Source: Paenibacillus sp. yr247
GTDB taxonomy: Bacteria; Bacillota; Bacilli; Paenibacillales; NBRC-103111
Direction of reading: 5' to 3'
Length of the DNA stretch: 64,000 bases
Assembly: GCF_900103825.1 (NCBI RefSeq)
Contig: NZ_FNIF01000001.1
Location: 434,001-498,000 of the forward strand
Positions 34,650 to 43,749 of the stretch are shown here, in pieces. Under the pieces are notes generated by a model. The model was not told the DNA's origin and did not search any database. It worked only from the letters and a program-made list of their open reading frames with translations. Within the stretch, counting starts at the first letter, position 1. Every line of letters begins with the position of its first letter. Position numbers and translations under genes: made by a program.

Positions 34650-35810
34650 ATGGGGGTCTTAAAAAGTAAAGAGATCAGTATCTTCATGTACCGCAGTATT
34701 ACTGCTAAGAAAGCAAAGAGGATTAGGTTTGGTCGGAAAATTTCTTTCCTGCTTGCCACGTGTATGCTAGTAATAAGCCTGCTTTCGGGATGCAGTGCAT
34801 CGAAAAGTGATTCATCGAAATCATCGGCGACTGAGATGAAAATGGGGACATCTAGCAATGAAGCGCAACCAGAAGCCCTACGAGCAGATGACAAGAAAGT
34901 TGTTGCTCCTGCTGCAAAGGCGGCAAGCGGGCAAACAGGTAACGCGAAAGAGACCGCATCAATGGCAAATCAATCGCCGGCTGAGGTGAAAAATGCGCCA
35001 ATTACAGTCATGCCGGCAACGGGAAGCGATGAAGCTGGAGGATTTAATCGTAAGTTGATCTATCGAGCGAACTTGGTAATGCCAGTTGAGGATTACAGCA
35101 AGGCTCAGACAGCGCTCCGTGATCTGGTAGCGCTGAGTGGGGCTTACATTTTGCAATTTTCGGAAAATGCGAATACGGGGGAACGTGGCGGAACGTATAC
35201 AATTAAAGTCGCGGCGAATGGATTTGTTTCCTTGCTGGATGGCTTAGAGAAAATAAGTCCCTCACTCCAAAGGAACGTACAAGGCCAGGATGTAACTGAG
35301 GAGTATGTGGATCTTAGCTCTCGCCTGAAAGCGAAACAACTGGTTGAAACCCGATTGCTCAGCTTTATGGAGAAAGCCTCCAAGACGGATGATCTGCTTG
35401 CTTTCTCGAATGAGCTTTCCAAGGTGCAAGAAGCGATTGAACAAATTAAGGGGCGGATGAGGTATTTGGATCAAAATGTCTCTTTCTCGACGATTGAACT
35501 TCGCATGTACCAGCAAACAAGTAAAAGGCCACTGCTATCGGATCCGAGTCAATTAACCTTAGAGGAACGAATTCAAAAAGCGTGGAGCTCTAGCCTAAAT
35601 GTACTAGTTGCTGTGATGCAAGGTATTCTCGTTTTTTTGGCAGCTGCGTTTCCTGTCCTTGTCATTGTCCTGTTGATCGGTGTCCCAATCTGGGTATTCA
35701 GGCGCAAAAGAAAAAAACTGCTGATAGAAACGCGAAATCAACTTAAAGCGCAAAATGCTTCTTTAAACTCACTTGAAGACGAGAAACAAGGAAAAAAAGA
35801 CACAGAATAG
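34650..35810 (+). CDS. DUF4349 lipoprotein with coiled coil
   Basis: A 386-residue exported protein. A basic N-terminal extension precedes the hydrophobic FLLATCMLVISLLSGC, whose lipobox Cys is near residue 49. A Ser/Ala-rich linker follows. DUF4349 covers about 125-300 (RKLIYRANLVMPVEDYSKAQ, VTEEYVDLSSRLKAKQLVET) and includes a coiled coil (LAFSNELSKVQEAIEQIKGR). A second membrane helix near 310-340 and a basic tail end the chain. Family function is not known to me. GGGGAG lies eight bases before the ATG. A start at residue 13 (Met, MYRSITAK) is possible. Confidence 0.8.
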   Translation: MGVLKSKEISIFMYRSITAKKAKRIRFGRKISFLLATCMLVISLLSGCSASKSDSSKSSATEMKMGTSSNEAQPEALRADDKKVVAPAAKAASGQTGNAKETASMANQSPAEVKNAPITVMPATGSDEAGGFNRKLIYRANLVMPVEDYSKAQTALRDLVALSGAYILQFSENANTGERGGTYTIKVAANGFVSLLDGLEKISPSLQRNVQGQDVTEEYVDLSSRLKAKQLVETRLLSFMEKASKTDDLLAFSNELSKVQEAIEQIKGRMRYLDQNVSFSTIELRMYQQTSKRPLLSDPSQLTLEERIQKAWSSSLNVLVAVMQGILVFLAAAFPVLVIVLLIGVPIWVFRRKRKKLLIETRNQLKAQNASLNSLEDEKQGKKDTE

Positions 35811-35834
35811 AGCTAAAATTGAAAATTATTTTGA

Positions 35835-35870
35835 AAATCCTGCTTTCGTAGCAGGATTTGTTTCGTTTTT
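35835..35870 (+). terminator. Terminator after the DUF4349 gene
   Basis: AAATCCTGCT pairs perfectly with AGCAGGATTT around TTCGT and is followed by a T-rich run broken by two bases. Confidence 0.7.
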
Positions 35871-35886
35871 GGCGAATAAACATTAA

Positions 35887-35913
35887 AAAGTGGTGGAAAG
35901 TGGTAAGAAGTGG
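35887..35913 (+). promoter_or_regulatory. MraZ operator: three direct repeats
   Basis: AAAGTGG at 35887-35893, AAAGTGG at 35897-35903 and GAAGTGG at 35907-35913 are spaced exactly ten bases apart, directly before mraZ. MraZ is known to bind several spaced copies of a GTGG-containing motif in front of its own operon (AAAGTG in Mycoplasma, TGGGN in E. coli). This is the expected self-regulatory site. Confidence 0.85.
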
Positions 35914-35934
35914 AGGGAAAGGGGGCGCCATGCT

Positions 35935-36372
35935 ATGTTCATGGGTGAATATCAACATAGCATTGACGAGAAGGGCCGAATGATCATCCCGGCCAAATTT
36001 CGCGAAGCCCTCGGCGACTCATTTGTTATCACCCGCGGTCTGGATCAGTGCTTATTCGTTTATCCGCAATCGGAATGGACGATACTCGAACAGAAGCTCA
36101 AAGCACTGCCTCTTATGAAATCAGATGCGCGTGCCTTCACCCGGTTCTTCTTCTCCGGCGCAACGGAGTGTGATCTCGATAAGCAAGGGAGAGCGAACAT
36201 ACCAGGTAATCTCATGGATCATGCCAAGCTTGAGAAAGATTGTGTGGTTATCGGTGTTTCCAACCGAGTTGAGATTTGGAGCAAGCAAATTTGGGAAAGC
36301 TATGCCAATGAATCGGAACAGTCATTCAATGAGATAGCAGAGAAACTCGTCGATTTTAATTTTGATTTATAA
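35935..36372 (+). CDS. mraZ: Transcriptional regulator MraZ
   Basis: A 145-residue DNA-binding regulator of the division and cell-wall cluster. Two SpoVT/AbrB-like halves are visible: [20 protein letters not shown] with [20 protein letters not shown], and [20 protein letters not shown] with [17 protein letters not shown]. Met at 35935 is chosen because nearly all MraZ proteins begin MFMGEY(Q/R)H; the longer reading from 35890 would translate the operator. It heads mraZ-rsmH-ftsL-pbpB and is predicted to repress that operon through the operator at 35887-35913. Confidence 0.95.
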   Translation: MFMGEYQHSIDEKGRMIIPAKFREALGDSFVITRGLDQCLFVYPQSEWTILEQKLKALPLMKSDARAFTRFFFSGATECDLDKQGRANIPGNLMDHAKLEKDCVVIGVSNRVEIWSKQIWESYANESEQSFNEIAEKLVDFNFDL

Positions 36373-36378
36373 AGCTAG

Positions 36379-36421
36379 ATGCTTACGCAGAAAGCTTTGC
36401 TAAAGCAAAGCTCTTAGGAGG
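36379..36421 (+). repeat. Leader hairpin repeat before rsmH
   Basis: The unit ATGCTTACG... starts at 36379. Its main hairpin AGCTTTGC-TAAA-GCAAAGCT (8 bp, 36393-36412) is followed by CTT and then AGGAGG at 36416-36421. The stem differs from other copies at two paired positions (T-A to C-G), so pairing is preserved. Confidence 0.85.
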
Positions 36422-36428
36422 ACACCAA

Positions 36429-37379
36429 GTGTTTCATCATGTGACGGTACTTAAGGAAGAATCTGTTGAAGGTTTACATATAAAGTCGGATGGCGTTTAC
36501 GTGGATTGTACGATGGGAGGAGCAGGTCATAGTTCCCTGATTGCTTCTAAGTTAGGTCCCAATGGGTTACTGATTGCTTTAGACCAGGATGATGTTGCTT
36601 TAGCCAACGCTCAAACCGTGCTAGCCCCTTATCTGGATCGAGTGAGAATAGTAAAAAGTAATTTTAGAGAGCTGGAACAGGTGCTCCAGAATGAACCAAG
36701 AGCACTTCGTGACGGCAAGCCGCAGGTGGATGGTATTCTTTTTGATCTCGGAGTATCTTCACCACAACTTGATGATGGCGAACGAGGTTTCAGCTATAAC
36801 CATGATGCAGAGCTCGACATGCGGATGGATCGTACGACGGAATTAACCGCCAAAACGATCGTCAATGAGTGGCCTCCTGACCAAATTGCGCGAATTTTGT
36901 TTGAATATGGCGAAGAGAAGTTTTCTCGTCGTATCGCAGGTGTCATTGTAGAAGCCCGGACCAAACATCCGATTGAAACCACGGGTGAGCTGGTGGAGCT
37001 GATCAAAGAAGGTATCCCAGCAGCGGCCAGAAGAACAGGTGGTCACCCGGCGAAGCGGAGTTTCCAAGCACTGCGTATCGCGGTGAACGATGAGCTGGGT
37101 GCTTTTGAAGAAGCGTTGGAGCAATCGCTCAGATGCCTAGCCCCACAAGGCAGAGTTGCCGTAATTACCTTCCATTCTTTGGAAGATCGCATCTGCAAGC
37201 AATTTTTCGTGAAAAATGTTGAAAAATGTACCTGTCCACCAGATTTTCCACTGTGCGTTTGTAAGAAATCCGGAACAGTTAAATTAGTTACACGAAAACC
37301 GATTATTCCAAGTGAGCATGAGCTTGAAGTGAATCAAAGGGCAAGATCAGCAAAGCTGAGAATCGCAGAAAAGCTATAA
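36429..37379 (+). CDS. rsmH: 16S rRNA (cytosine-1402-N4)-methyltransferase RsmH
   Basis: A 316-residue SAM methyltransferase (formerly MraW). The N-terminus [16 protein letters not shown] starts at GTG 36429, seven bases after [18 protein letters not shown] (near 25-36) is the SAM loop; [20 protein letters not shown] (near 103-122) is the family signature. Length is typical. It lies 56 bases after mraZ, and its ribosome-binding site belongs to a leader hairpin repeat, so its translation may be set separately from mraZ. Confidence 0.96.
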   Translation: MFHHVTVLKEESVEGLHIKSDGVYVDCTMGGAGHSSLIASKLGPNGLLIALDQDDVALANAQTVLAPYLDRVRIVKSNFRELEQVLQNEPRALRDGKPQVDGILFDLGVSSPQLDDGERGFSYNHDAELDMRMDRTTELTAKTIVNEWPPDQIARILFEYGEEKFSRRIAGVIVEARTKHPIETTGELVELIKEGIPAAARRTGGHPAKRSFQALRIAVNDELGAFEEALEQSLRCLAPQGRVAVITFHSLEDRICKQFFVKNVEKCTCPPDFPLCVCKKSGTVKLVTRKPIIPSEHELEVNQRARSAKLRIAEKL

Positions 37380-37399
37380 CACAAGGGAGGAAAAAGGAT

Positions 37400-37834
37400 A
37401 TGTCATCTTACATCCAAGGCAATTTGGCGCTCGATCAGAAACGTACGGTTCCAACACCTAAAATGAAGATAAAAGAAACAACGAAGGTTGTTTATCGGAA
37501 TAAATCGTTGCCGACGCAAGAGAAAATGCTCTATTTGTTCACCGTTGTCCTTTGTGTCATCGTTGCAGGCGTGATCATCTGGCGTTATTCGGCTATTTAT
37601 CAAATGAACGCGAATATGTTGAAAATGCAAAATGAAATTCGCGATATGCAAGCTCAGAACAGCGCTTTGAAGCAAGAAGTAGAGAAACTGCAAAGTCCTG
37701 ATCGTTTAAAGGAGGAGGCTACGCGTCTCGGGTTTAACTTACAAGATGAGAAGCAAGTAAGCTTAGTTACTCCAGCGAAGGTGAAGCCAAACACTAGCGG
37801 CAGCAAAAATACTAAAGTAGCTTCTAAACCTTAA
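37400..37834 (+). CDS. ftsL: Cell division protein FtsL
   Basis: A 144-residue bitopic membrane protein. A basic cytoplasmic N-terminus (1-43) leads to one membrane segment (about 44-62, LYLFTVVLCVIVAGVIIW) and an extracellular coiled coil (NMLKMQNEIRDMQAQNSALK, VEKLQSPDRLKEEATRLGF). It forms the FtsL-DivIC-DivIB complex at the septum. Primary sequence is poorly conserved in this family, so the call rests on topology and position between rsmH and pbpB. AGGAGG or GGGAGG lies before the ATG. Confidence 0.88.
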   Translation: MSSYIQGNLALDQKRTVPTPKMKIKETTKVVYRNKSLPTQEKMLYLFTVVLCVIVAGVIIWRYSAIYQMNANMLKMQNEIRDMQAQNSALKQEVEKLQSPDRLKEEATRLGFNLQDEKQVSLVTPAKVKPNTSGSKNTKVASKP

Positions 37835-37850
37835 TGGGCAGGTATTCCAT

Positions 37851-40136
37851 ATGACAAAAAAAATTAAGTTACGATCTTTGCTAATTGGAGGGTTTTTTAC
37901 CCTTCTTTTTGTTGTCCTCATTGCTAAAGTCTATTGGATTCAAGTGGTAGAAGCTTCATGGTTGCTAGAGAAGGCCGAAAAGAGATGGGAAACAGATAAG
38001 GTGATAACCCCGGTGAGGGGAACGATCCTAGACAGAAACAATAAAGTGCTTGCGGTAGAAGCAGCATCCTATACGATTGCTCTTAATCCCAAAATGATCG
38101 ATGGCTACCATATTGCGGAAGATATTGTGCAGGGATTAGCGGAAATTTTGAAAGAATCGAATGAAACGAAACCTGCATTGGTCAATAAAATCCGTGATCG
38201 TGCAACGAAAATGAAGCCGGATGGCACTGATTTTGCGGCCAATGTGGAGATTAGAAATGAAGGCTGGAAGATCGAGAAGGAGAAGGCTGATCAAGTCCGT
38301 ACTCTGATTACTAATCTTCAAGCAAAACTTAAATTATCTGCGAAAGCTAACGTGGGTATTAGTATTTTAGAAGATAAGAAACGATATTATCCTGGTGAGA
38401 CATTGGCTTCGCACATTCTTGGTTATACGAACAAAGAAGGGGATGCTGCGCTAGGCTTAGAGCTTAAACTAGACCAAACCCTTAAAGGTGTTCCTGGCAT
38501 TTTAAGCTATGAGAAGGACGGCAAAGGTGTGGAGCTACCAGATTCCAAGGTCAATTTCAAACCAGCGGAAGACGGGAATAATGTACGACTAACGATCGAT
38601 AAAAACATTCAATTTTATTTGGAGAGCGCGCTTGCTAAGGTGAATGACAAGTGGCACCCGAAGAGCTTGACGGCTATCGCAGTTGATCCGCAAACGATGG
38701 AAATCTTGGGCATGGCGAATACACCTACTTTTAACCCCAATACGTATTGGACCATTAAGGATCAAAGTAATTTCAAAAATAATGCGGTAGCCTCCCGCTA
38801 TGAGCCAGGCTCAACTTTCAAGCTTGTCACGTTAGCAGCTACCGTAGAAGAAGGCTTATTCAATCCAACAGAAACCTACCAATCAGGTATGATTCGGGTA
38901 CAGGATAGAGAACTCCATGACCACAATCGAGTTGGTTGGGGGAAAATTACCTTTTTGGATGGGCTTAAGCGATCTAGTAACGTTGCTTTCGTCAAATTGG
39001 GTATAGAAAAATTAACTCCACCTAAACTTTTAGATTATATTACTAAATTTGGGTTTGATCAAAAAACGAATATTGATATGCCGAATGAAGTTTCCGGTTT
39101 AATCGATATGAAATATCCGTCTGAATTTGCAACAGCAACGTATGGACAAGGGAAGGTCGTAGTCACAGCCATTCAACAAACCGCCGCTTATGCGGCGATG
39201 GCGAACGGCGGCAAATTGATGTGGCCTCACATTGTTAAGGACATTGTTGATCCTAAATCAGGGAAAACAATTCAGTCTTTTGCGCCCCAAGTGATTAGGC
39301 AAGTCGTAAGTGAAAAGACAGCTAATCAGGTGAGCGGTTATTTAGAGCAGGTTGTATCTGATCAAGAAATTGGTACAGGAAAGCTTGCATATATGGATGG
39401 CTACCGCGTGGCAGGAAAGACGGGAACAGCGAACATTGTACTTCCCGGTGAAAAAACGTATTCGACAGATTCGTGGGTTATTTCGTTTATCGGGTATGCA
39501 CCTGTTGAAAATCCTCGTATCTTAGTCACATTGATCGCCGATCAGCCCGATCTTGGCGGAAACTATCATTTAGGAGGCCAGGTGCTTGCTCCTGCTTTTA
39601 AAGATATCGTTGGCGAGTCGTTGCAGTATATGGGTGTCGCATCGAATAAGCAAACCAGAATGGTTGCTAAGGAAGCGAATAAGCTAACTGTGCCCAATTT
39701 TGCAGATGTAACTGCTGAAAATGCCAAAGCAAAGGCTAAAGAGAGCGGTTTATCGCTTGAGGTATTCGGAAAAGGGGCTAAAGTAGTTGACCAATTTCCG
39801 AAAGCAGGTACAGAAATCTTATCCACACAACGAATATATGTTGCGATGCAAACCGTTGATGAGATGCCATTGCCTAACTTAGTAGGACGTTCCCTGCGAG
39901 ATGCAGTAGAAGCATGCTCCTTCTTTAAAGTGGACTGTCAAACCTCCGGTGAAGGATACGTCTCGGATCAGGCAATTGCGGGAGACGGAGAGGTGCGAAG
40001 CGTGACTTTACAGCTCAAACCGCTTAGTGATAAAGCAGTGTCTTCTGTATCTCCTGCACCGTCATCAGTATCACCTACACCAACACCGAATGCGAAACAA
40101 GAAACGCAGCGTTCAACGGCCAAAAAGACACCGTAA
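37851..40136 (+). CDS. pbpB: Penicillin-binding protein 2B with two PASTA domains
   Basis: A 761-residue class B transpeptidase that crosslinks septal peptidoglycan. One N-terminal membrane helix (about 8-28) precedes a dimerisation domain (VRGTILDRNNKVLAVEAASY). The transpeptidase shows SxxK in YEPGSTFKLV (near 320), SSN in KRSSNVAF (near 376) and KTG in AGKTGTAN (near 522). Two PASTA modules follow at about 615-740 (LTVPNFADVTAENAKAKAKE and LPNLVGRSLRDAVEAC), then a Ser/Pro linker. First of two PBPs in the cluster, as in pbpB-spoVD of Bacillus. The ribosome-binding site is weak. Confidence 0.93.
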   Translation: MTKKIKLRSLLIGGFFTLLFVVLIAKVYWIQVVEASWLLEKAEKRWETDKVITPVRGTILDRNNKVLAVEAASYTIALNPKMIDGYHIAEDIVQGLAEILKESNETKPALVNKIRDRATKMKPDGTDFAANVEIRNEGWKIEKEKADQVRTLITNLQAKLKLSAKANVGISILEDKKRYYPGETLASHILGYTNKEGDAALGLELKLDQTLKGVPGILSYEKDGKGVELPDSKVNFKPAEDGNNVRLTIDKNIQFYLESALAKVNDKWHPKSLTAIAVDPQTMEILGMANTPTFNPNTYWTIKDQSNFKNNAVASRYEPGSTFKLVTLAATVEEGLFNPTETYQSGMIRVQDRELHDHNRVGWGKITFLDGLKRSSNVAFVKLGIEKLTPPKLLDYITKFGFDQKTNIDMPNEVSGLIDMKYPSEFATATYGQGKVVVTAIQQTAAYAAMANGGKLMWPHIVKDIVDPKSGKTIQSFAPQVIRQVVSEKTANQVSGYLEQVVSDQEIGTGKLAYMDGYRVAGKTGTANIVLPGEKTYSTDSWVISFIGYAPVENPRILVTLIADQPDLGGNYHLGGQVLAPAFKDIVGESLQYMGVASNKQTRMVAKEANKLTVPNFADVTAENAKAKAKESGLSLEVFGKGAKVVDQFPKAGTEILSTQRIYVAMQTVDEMPLPNLVGRSLRDAVEACSFFKVDCQTSGEGYVSDQAIAGDGEVRSVTLQLKPLSDKAVSSVSPAPSSVSPTPTPNAKQETQRSTAKKTP

Positions 40137-40221
40137 CCGAGAGCTTGTTCTAACCCCTGTTTGTCCCGAATAGTCATGTTAGGAATGATCTTGACTTATT
40201 GGGAAGGGAGACTGAACGTTC

Positions 40222-42150
40222 ATGCGTGTTTCTAACGTTACCGTTCGTCGCAGATTGTTTACTGCGCTCATCATCGGCACTGTCATTTTTACTGCACTTA
40301 TTCTCCGTCTGGCTTATGTCCAGCTATGGATCGGACAAGACTTGGCGAATAAAGCGGAAGATAGCTGGCGGAGGGAAGTTCCGTTTGCGTCCAAGAGAGG
40401 CGAAATCCAGGATCGCAACGGCATTTCTTTGACTTACAGCATGAGTACGCCTACGATTTTGGCGATACCTGTACAGCTTGAAGACGCCCGCAGCGTAGCA
40501 GCAAAGCTAGCAGAAGTGCTGCAAGGCAATGAAGAGGAAATTTATCAACAAATAACAAAGAAAGCCTCGAAGAACTATATTAAACCTTCAGGGCGTAAAA
40601 TAACGGTTGAAAAAGCACAAGAAGTTCGCAATCTTCACCTTCCTGGCATCGTTGTAGCAGAGGACAACAAAAGGTACTATCCTTTTGGCACATTAGCCGC
40701 ACATATCCTCGGATTCGCTGGGATCGATAAAGGGTTGACCGGGATCGAGGCGAAGTATGACAGTCAGCTAACAGGGATTCCAGGAAGTATATCCTATATG
40801 GCTGACGCGGCAGGCAGGACGCTGAAGGGGACGACAGACACCTATGAAAAGCCTAAAGACGGACTCAATCTGAAACTGACGATAGACAGTCATTTGCAGA
40901 CTTTCATGGAGAGAGAATTGGATCAGGCCATGGAGCAGTATCAGGCGCAAAATGTCATCGCGATTATGATGGATCCCAATAATGGAGAAATACTAGCGAT
41001 GGGCAGCAGGCCTACCTATGAGCCAGGCAATTATAAGGATTATCCAACAGAAACTTATAACCGGAATTTACCGATTTGGAAAACATATGAGCCGGGCTCT
41101 ACATTCAAGATTATTACGTTAGCGGCTGCCTTAGAGGAAAAAAAGGTGGACCTAAAGAATGAACAATTTTATGATCCCGGGTATATTGAGGTTGGAGGAG
41201 CTAGGCTGCGCTGTTGGAAACGCGGTGGACATGGCAGTGAAACAATGCTGCAAGTCGTACAAAACTCTTGTAACCCCGGATTCGTCGTCATGGGACAACG
41301 TCTAGGTAAGGAAAAGCTATTTGATTACATTTCAAAATTCGGCTTTGGAAAGAAGACAGGTATTGACCTCGCTGGAGAAGAAAACGGGATTATGTTTAAG
41401 CCTTCTCAGGTTGGACCGGTCGAGCTTGCGACAACAGCATTCGGTCAAGGGGTATCTGTGACTCCGATTCAGCAAATTACAGCTGTCTCTGCGGCCATTA
41501 ACGGAGGAAGACTTTTCAAGCCATATGTGGCTAAATCCTTTACGAATCCTGACACGGGTGAGGTTGTTAATGTTACCCAGCCTGAACTGGTACGCAATGT
41601 GATTTCAGAAGAAACTTCGAAGCAAGTACGCGAAACTCTTGAAAGCGTTGTGGCCAAAGGCACAGGACGTAATGCGTTTATCGACGGCTATCGCGTCGGA
41701 GGGAAGACGGGTACAGCGCAAAAGGTCATTAACGGACGTTATTCGCCTGATGAGCATATCGTCTCTTTCATAGGCTTCGCACCTGCCGACAATCCGAAGA
41801 TTGTTATTTACGCGGCTGTAGATGATCCCAAAGGAATCCAATTCGGAGGGCTGATTGCAGCTCCATTAGTCAAGAATATGATGGCTGACGCTTTGCGATA
41901 TATGAAAGTTGAACCCAATAAAGAGCAGCTTGATAAAGAGTATCGGTATGGCGAAATACCGGTTGTTGAGGTGCCAAACTTGGTTGGAGCGTCAGTTGAT
42001 GATATATTAGAAGATCTGAACATGAATTTTAGGCTTGCAAAGTCCGGTAGTGGTAAATTTGTGATCAGCCAAGCGCCGAAACCAGGTTCACGGGTAGATC
42101 AAGGCTCCACGATACGCATCTTTCTCTCGAATAATGAGCCGCCGCAGTAA
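40222..42150 (+). CDS. spoVD: Sporulation penicillin-binding protein SpoVD
   Basis: A 642-residue class B transpeptidase with one N-terminal membrane helix (about 12-32), dimerisation domain (KRGEIQDRNGISLTYSMS), transpeptidase motifs YEPGSTFKII (near 292), QNSCNPGF (near 349) and GKTGTAQK (near 494), and a single C-terminal PASTA module (VEVPNLVGASVDDILEDLN). In Bacillus SpoVD makes the spore cortex with SpoVE and is expressed in the mother cell. The single PASTA module and second position favour SpoVD over a second PBP2B. I could not identify a sigma-E promoter with confidence. Confidence 0.9.
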   Translation: MRVSNVTVRRRLFTALIIGTVIFTALILRLAYVQLWIGQDLANKAEDSWRREVPFASKRGEIQDRNGISLTYSMSTPTILAIPVQLEDARSVAAKLAEVLQGNEEEIYQQITKKASKNYIKPSGRKITVEKAQEVRNLHLPGIVVAEDNKRYYPFGTLAAHILGFAGIDKGLTGIEAKYDSQLTGIPGSISYMADAAGRTLKGTTDTYEKPKDGLNLKLTIDSHLQTFMERELDQAMEQYQAQNVIAIMMDPNNGEILAMGSRPTYEPGNYKDYPTETYNRNLPIWKTYEPGSTFKIITLAAALEEKKVDLKNEQFYDPGYIEVGGARLRCWKRGGHGSETMLQVVQNSCNPGFVVMGQRLGKEKLFDYISKFGFGKKTGIDLAGEENGIMFKPSQVGPVELATTAFGQGVSVTPIQQITAVSAAINGGRLFKPYVAKSFTNPDTGEVVNVTQPELVRNVISEETSKQVRETLESVVAKGTGRNAFIDGYRVGGKTGTAQKVINGRYSPDEHIVSFIGFAPADNPKIVIYAAVDDPKGIQFGGLIAAPLVKNMMADALRYMKVEPNKEQLDKEYRYGEIPVVEVPNLVGASVDDILEDLNMNFRLAKSGSGKFVISQAPKPGSRVDQGSTIRIFLSNNEPPQ

Positions 42151-42261
42151 TGATTTTTAAGAAGACTGGCAAAAAGATTTACAAGTAAGACATGTTTTGC
42201 TTTTCCATATGCATAAAATTGTCCATAATAGATAGGAAATATGTTAAGGAGAGGGTTGCTC

Positions 42262-43749
42262 ATGAAACTGCAGGAGCTTGCTTCCGCACTGCTCATTACC
42301 CATATACATGGAGATGCTGATACAGAGATTACGGGGATTGAAGCAGACTCTCGTAAAATAAAATCAGGGGATTTGTTTTTATGTATCCCCGGATTAACAG
42401 CAGATGGACACGATTATGCCCCAAAAGCGATAGCGCTTGGGGCTTCTGCCCTTGTAACAGAAAGAGTGCTAGACCTGCCTATTACGCAGCTTGTTGTGAA
42501 AGATGCCAGATATGCAATGGCAGCCTTATCAGCCCATTTCTTTGGCTATCCCAGCAAGGAACTGAAATTGATTGGAATTACGGGTACGAATGGGAAAACG
42601 ACATCCACCTATTTGATCGAGAAAATATTGCGTGATCAAGGCTTTATAACTGGTCTTATGGGAACGATTCAAATGAAAATCGGGGATACCTATACGGAAA
42701 TGGAGCGCACCACACAGGAATCAGTCGATCTTCAGCGCAGTTTTCGCAAGATGTGTGATCAGAAGACGGATTACTGCATCATGGAAGTATCCAGCCATGC
42801 CCTAGAATTAGGTAGGGTAAAGGGTATTCATTTCCGCTCGGGTATTTTTACCAATCTAACGCAGGATCATTTGGATTACCACAAAACGTTGGAGGCTTAC
42901 GAAACGGCGAAAGGGCTGCTGTTCTCCAGACTGGGAAACGGTTTCTCAGCCAATCCAAAGGATCACCAGTACGCTATTCTTAATGTCGATGACGCTGCTG
43001 CGCAAACATTCAAGAAGCTAACAGCTGCACAGGTTATTACTTATGGCATAGAGAATGAATGTGATGTACGGGCGACGAATATCCGAATTACGGCCCAAGG
43101 CACTGAGTTTCAGCTTATTTCTTTTGCGGGTGAAGCATTCTTTCAAATGAAATTAGTCGGTAAATTCAACGTCTACAATGCGCTTGGTGCAATTGCTGCG
43201 GCTTTGGCTGAGGGAGTTCCACTTGAAGCAATTCGGAATAGTTTAGAAAGTGTAACATTCGTTGATGGGCGAATGGAGGTTGTAAATGAGGGCCAGGATT
43301 ACTTAGTCTTGGTTGACTATGCCCATACCCCTGATGGTTTAGAAAATGCCCTGTCTACCGTCCGAGAGTTTGCAGAAGGTAAGGTAATTACCGTGTTTGG
43401 CTGCGGTGGCGACCGTGATAGGACGAAGCGTCCTTTAATGGGCAAGGTTACAGCAAAATATAGCGACTATTTATTTGTAACATCAGATAATCCTCGTACT
43501 GAGAATCCGGATTCCATTCTGAATGATATCGTTCCCGGTTTGGTTGAGGTTAATTACCCAGAAAAAAAGTATGAATTAATCGTGGATCGCAAAAAAGCGA
43601 TACAAAAGGCTATTGAAGGGGCAGGCCCCAAAGATGTAATATTGATAGCGGGAAAAGGCCACGAAACGTATCAGGATATCATGGGGGTCAAGCATGATTT
43701 CGACGATCGTTTGGTGGCTAAGGCTGCGATAAGGGGGAGAGGACGATGA
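42262..43749 (+). CDS. murE: UDP-MurNAc-L-Ala-D-Glu:meso-DAP ligase MurE
   Basis: A 495-residue Mur ligase adding the third stem-peptide residue. GITGTNGKTTSTYLIEK (near 109-125) is the ATP loop, TTQESVDLQ (near 151) the substrate loop, HLDYHKT near 207 and the C-terminal SDNPRTENP (near 408-416). The DNPR motif is the mark of enzymes using meso-diaminopimelate, so the wall should contain meso-DAP. The start is placed at Met 42262, 11 bases after AAGGAG; 42241 would need the ribosome-binding site inside the coding region. It overlaps murF by four bases. Confidence 0.95.
   Translation: MKLQELASALLITHIHGDADTEITGIEADSRKIKSGDLFLCIPGLTADGHDYAPKAIALGASALVTERVLDLPITQLVVKDARYAMAALSAHFFGYPSKELKLIGITGTNGKTTSTYLIEKILRDQGFITGLMGTIQMKIGDTYTEMERTTQESVDLQRSFRKMCDQKTDYCIMEVSSHALELGRVKGIHFRSGIFTNLTQDHLDYHKTLEAYETAKGLLFSRLGNGFSANPKDHQYAILNVDDAAAQTFKKLTAAQVITYGIENECDVRATNIRITAQGTEFQLISFAGEAFFQMKLVGKFNVYNALGAIAAALAEGVPLEAIRNSLESVTFVDGRMEVVNEGQDYLVLVDYAHTPDGLENALSTVREFAEGKVITVFGCGGDRDRTKRPLMGKVTAKYSDYLFVTSDNPRTENPDSILNDIVPGLVEVNYPEKKYELIVDRKKAIQKAIEGAGPKDVILIAGKGHETYQDIMGVKHDFDDRLVAKAAIRGRGR

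Noticed and set aside
39819..39827. Perfect TTATCCACA inside pbpB, and another at 19233-19241
   Set aside because: Both lie in coding sequence with normal codon use, so they are best taken as chance.
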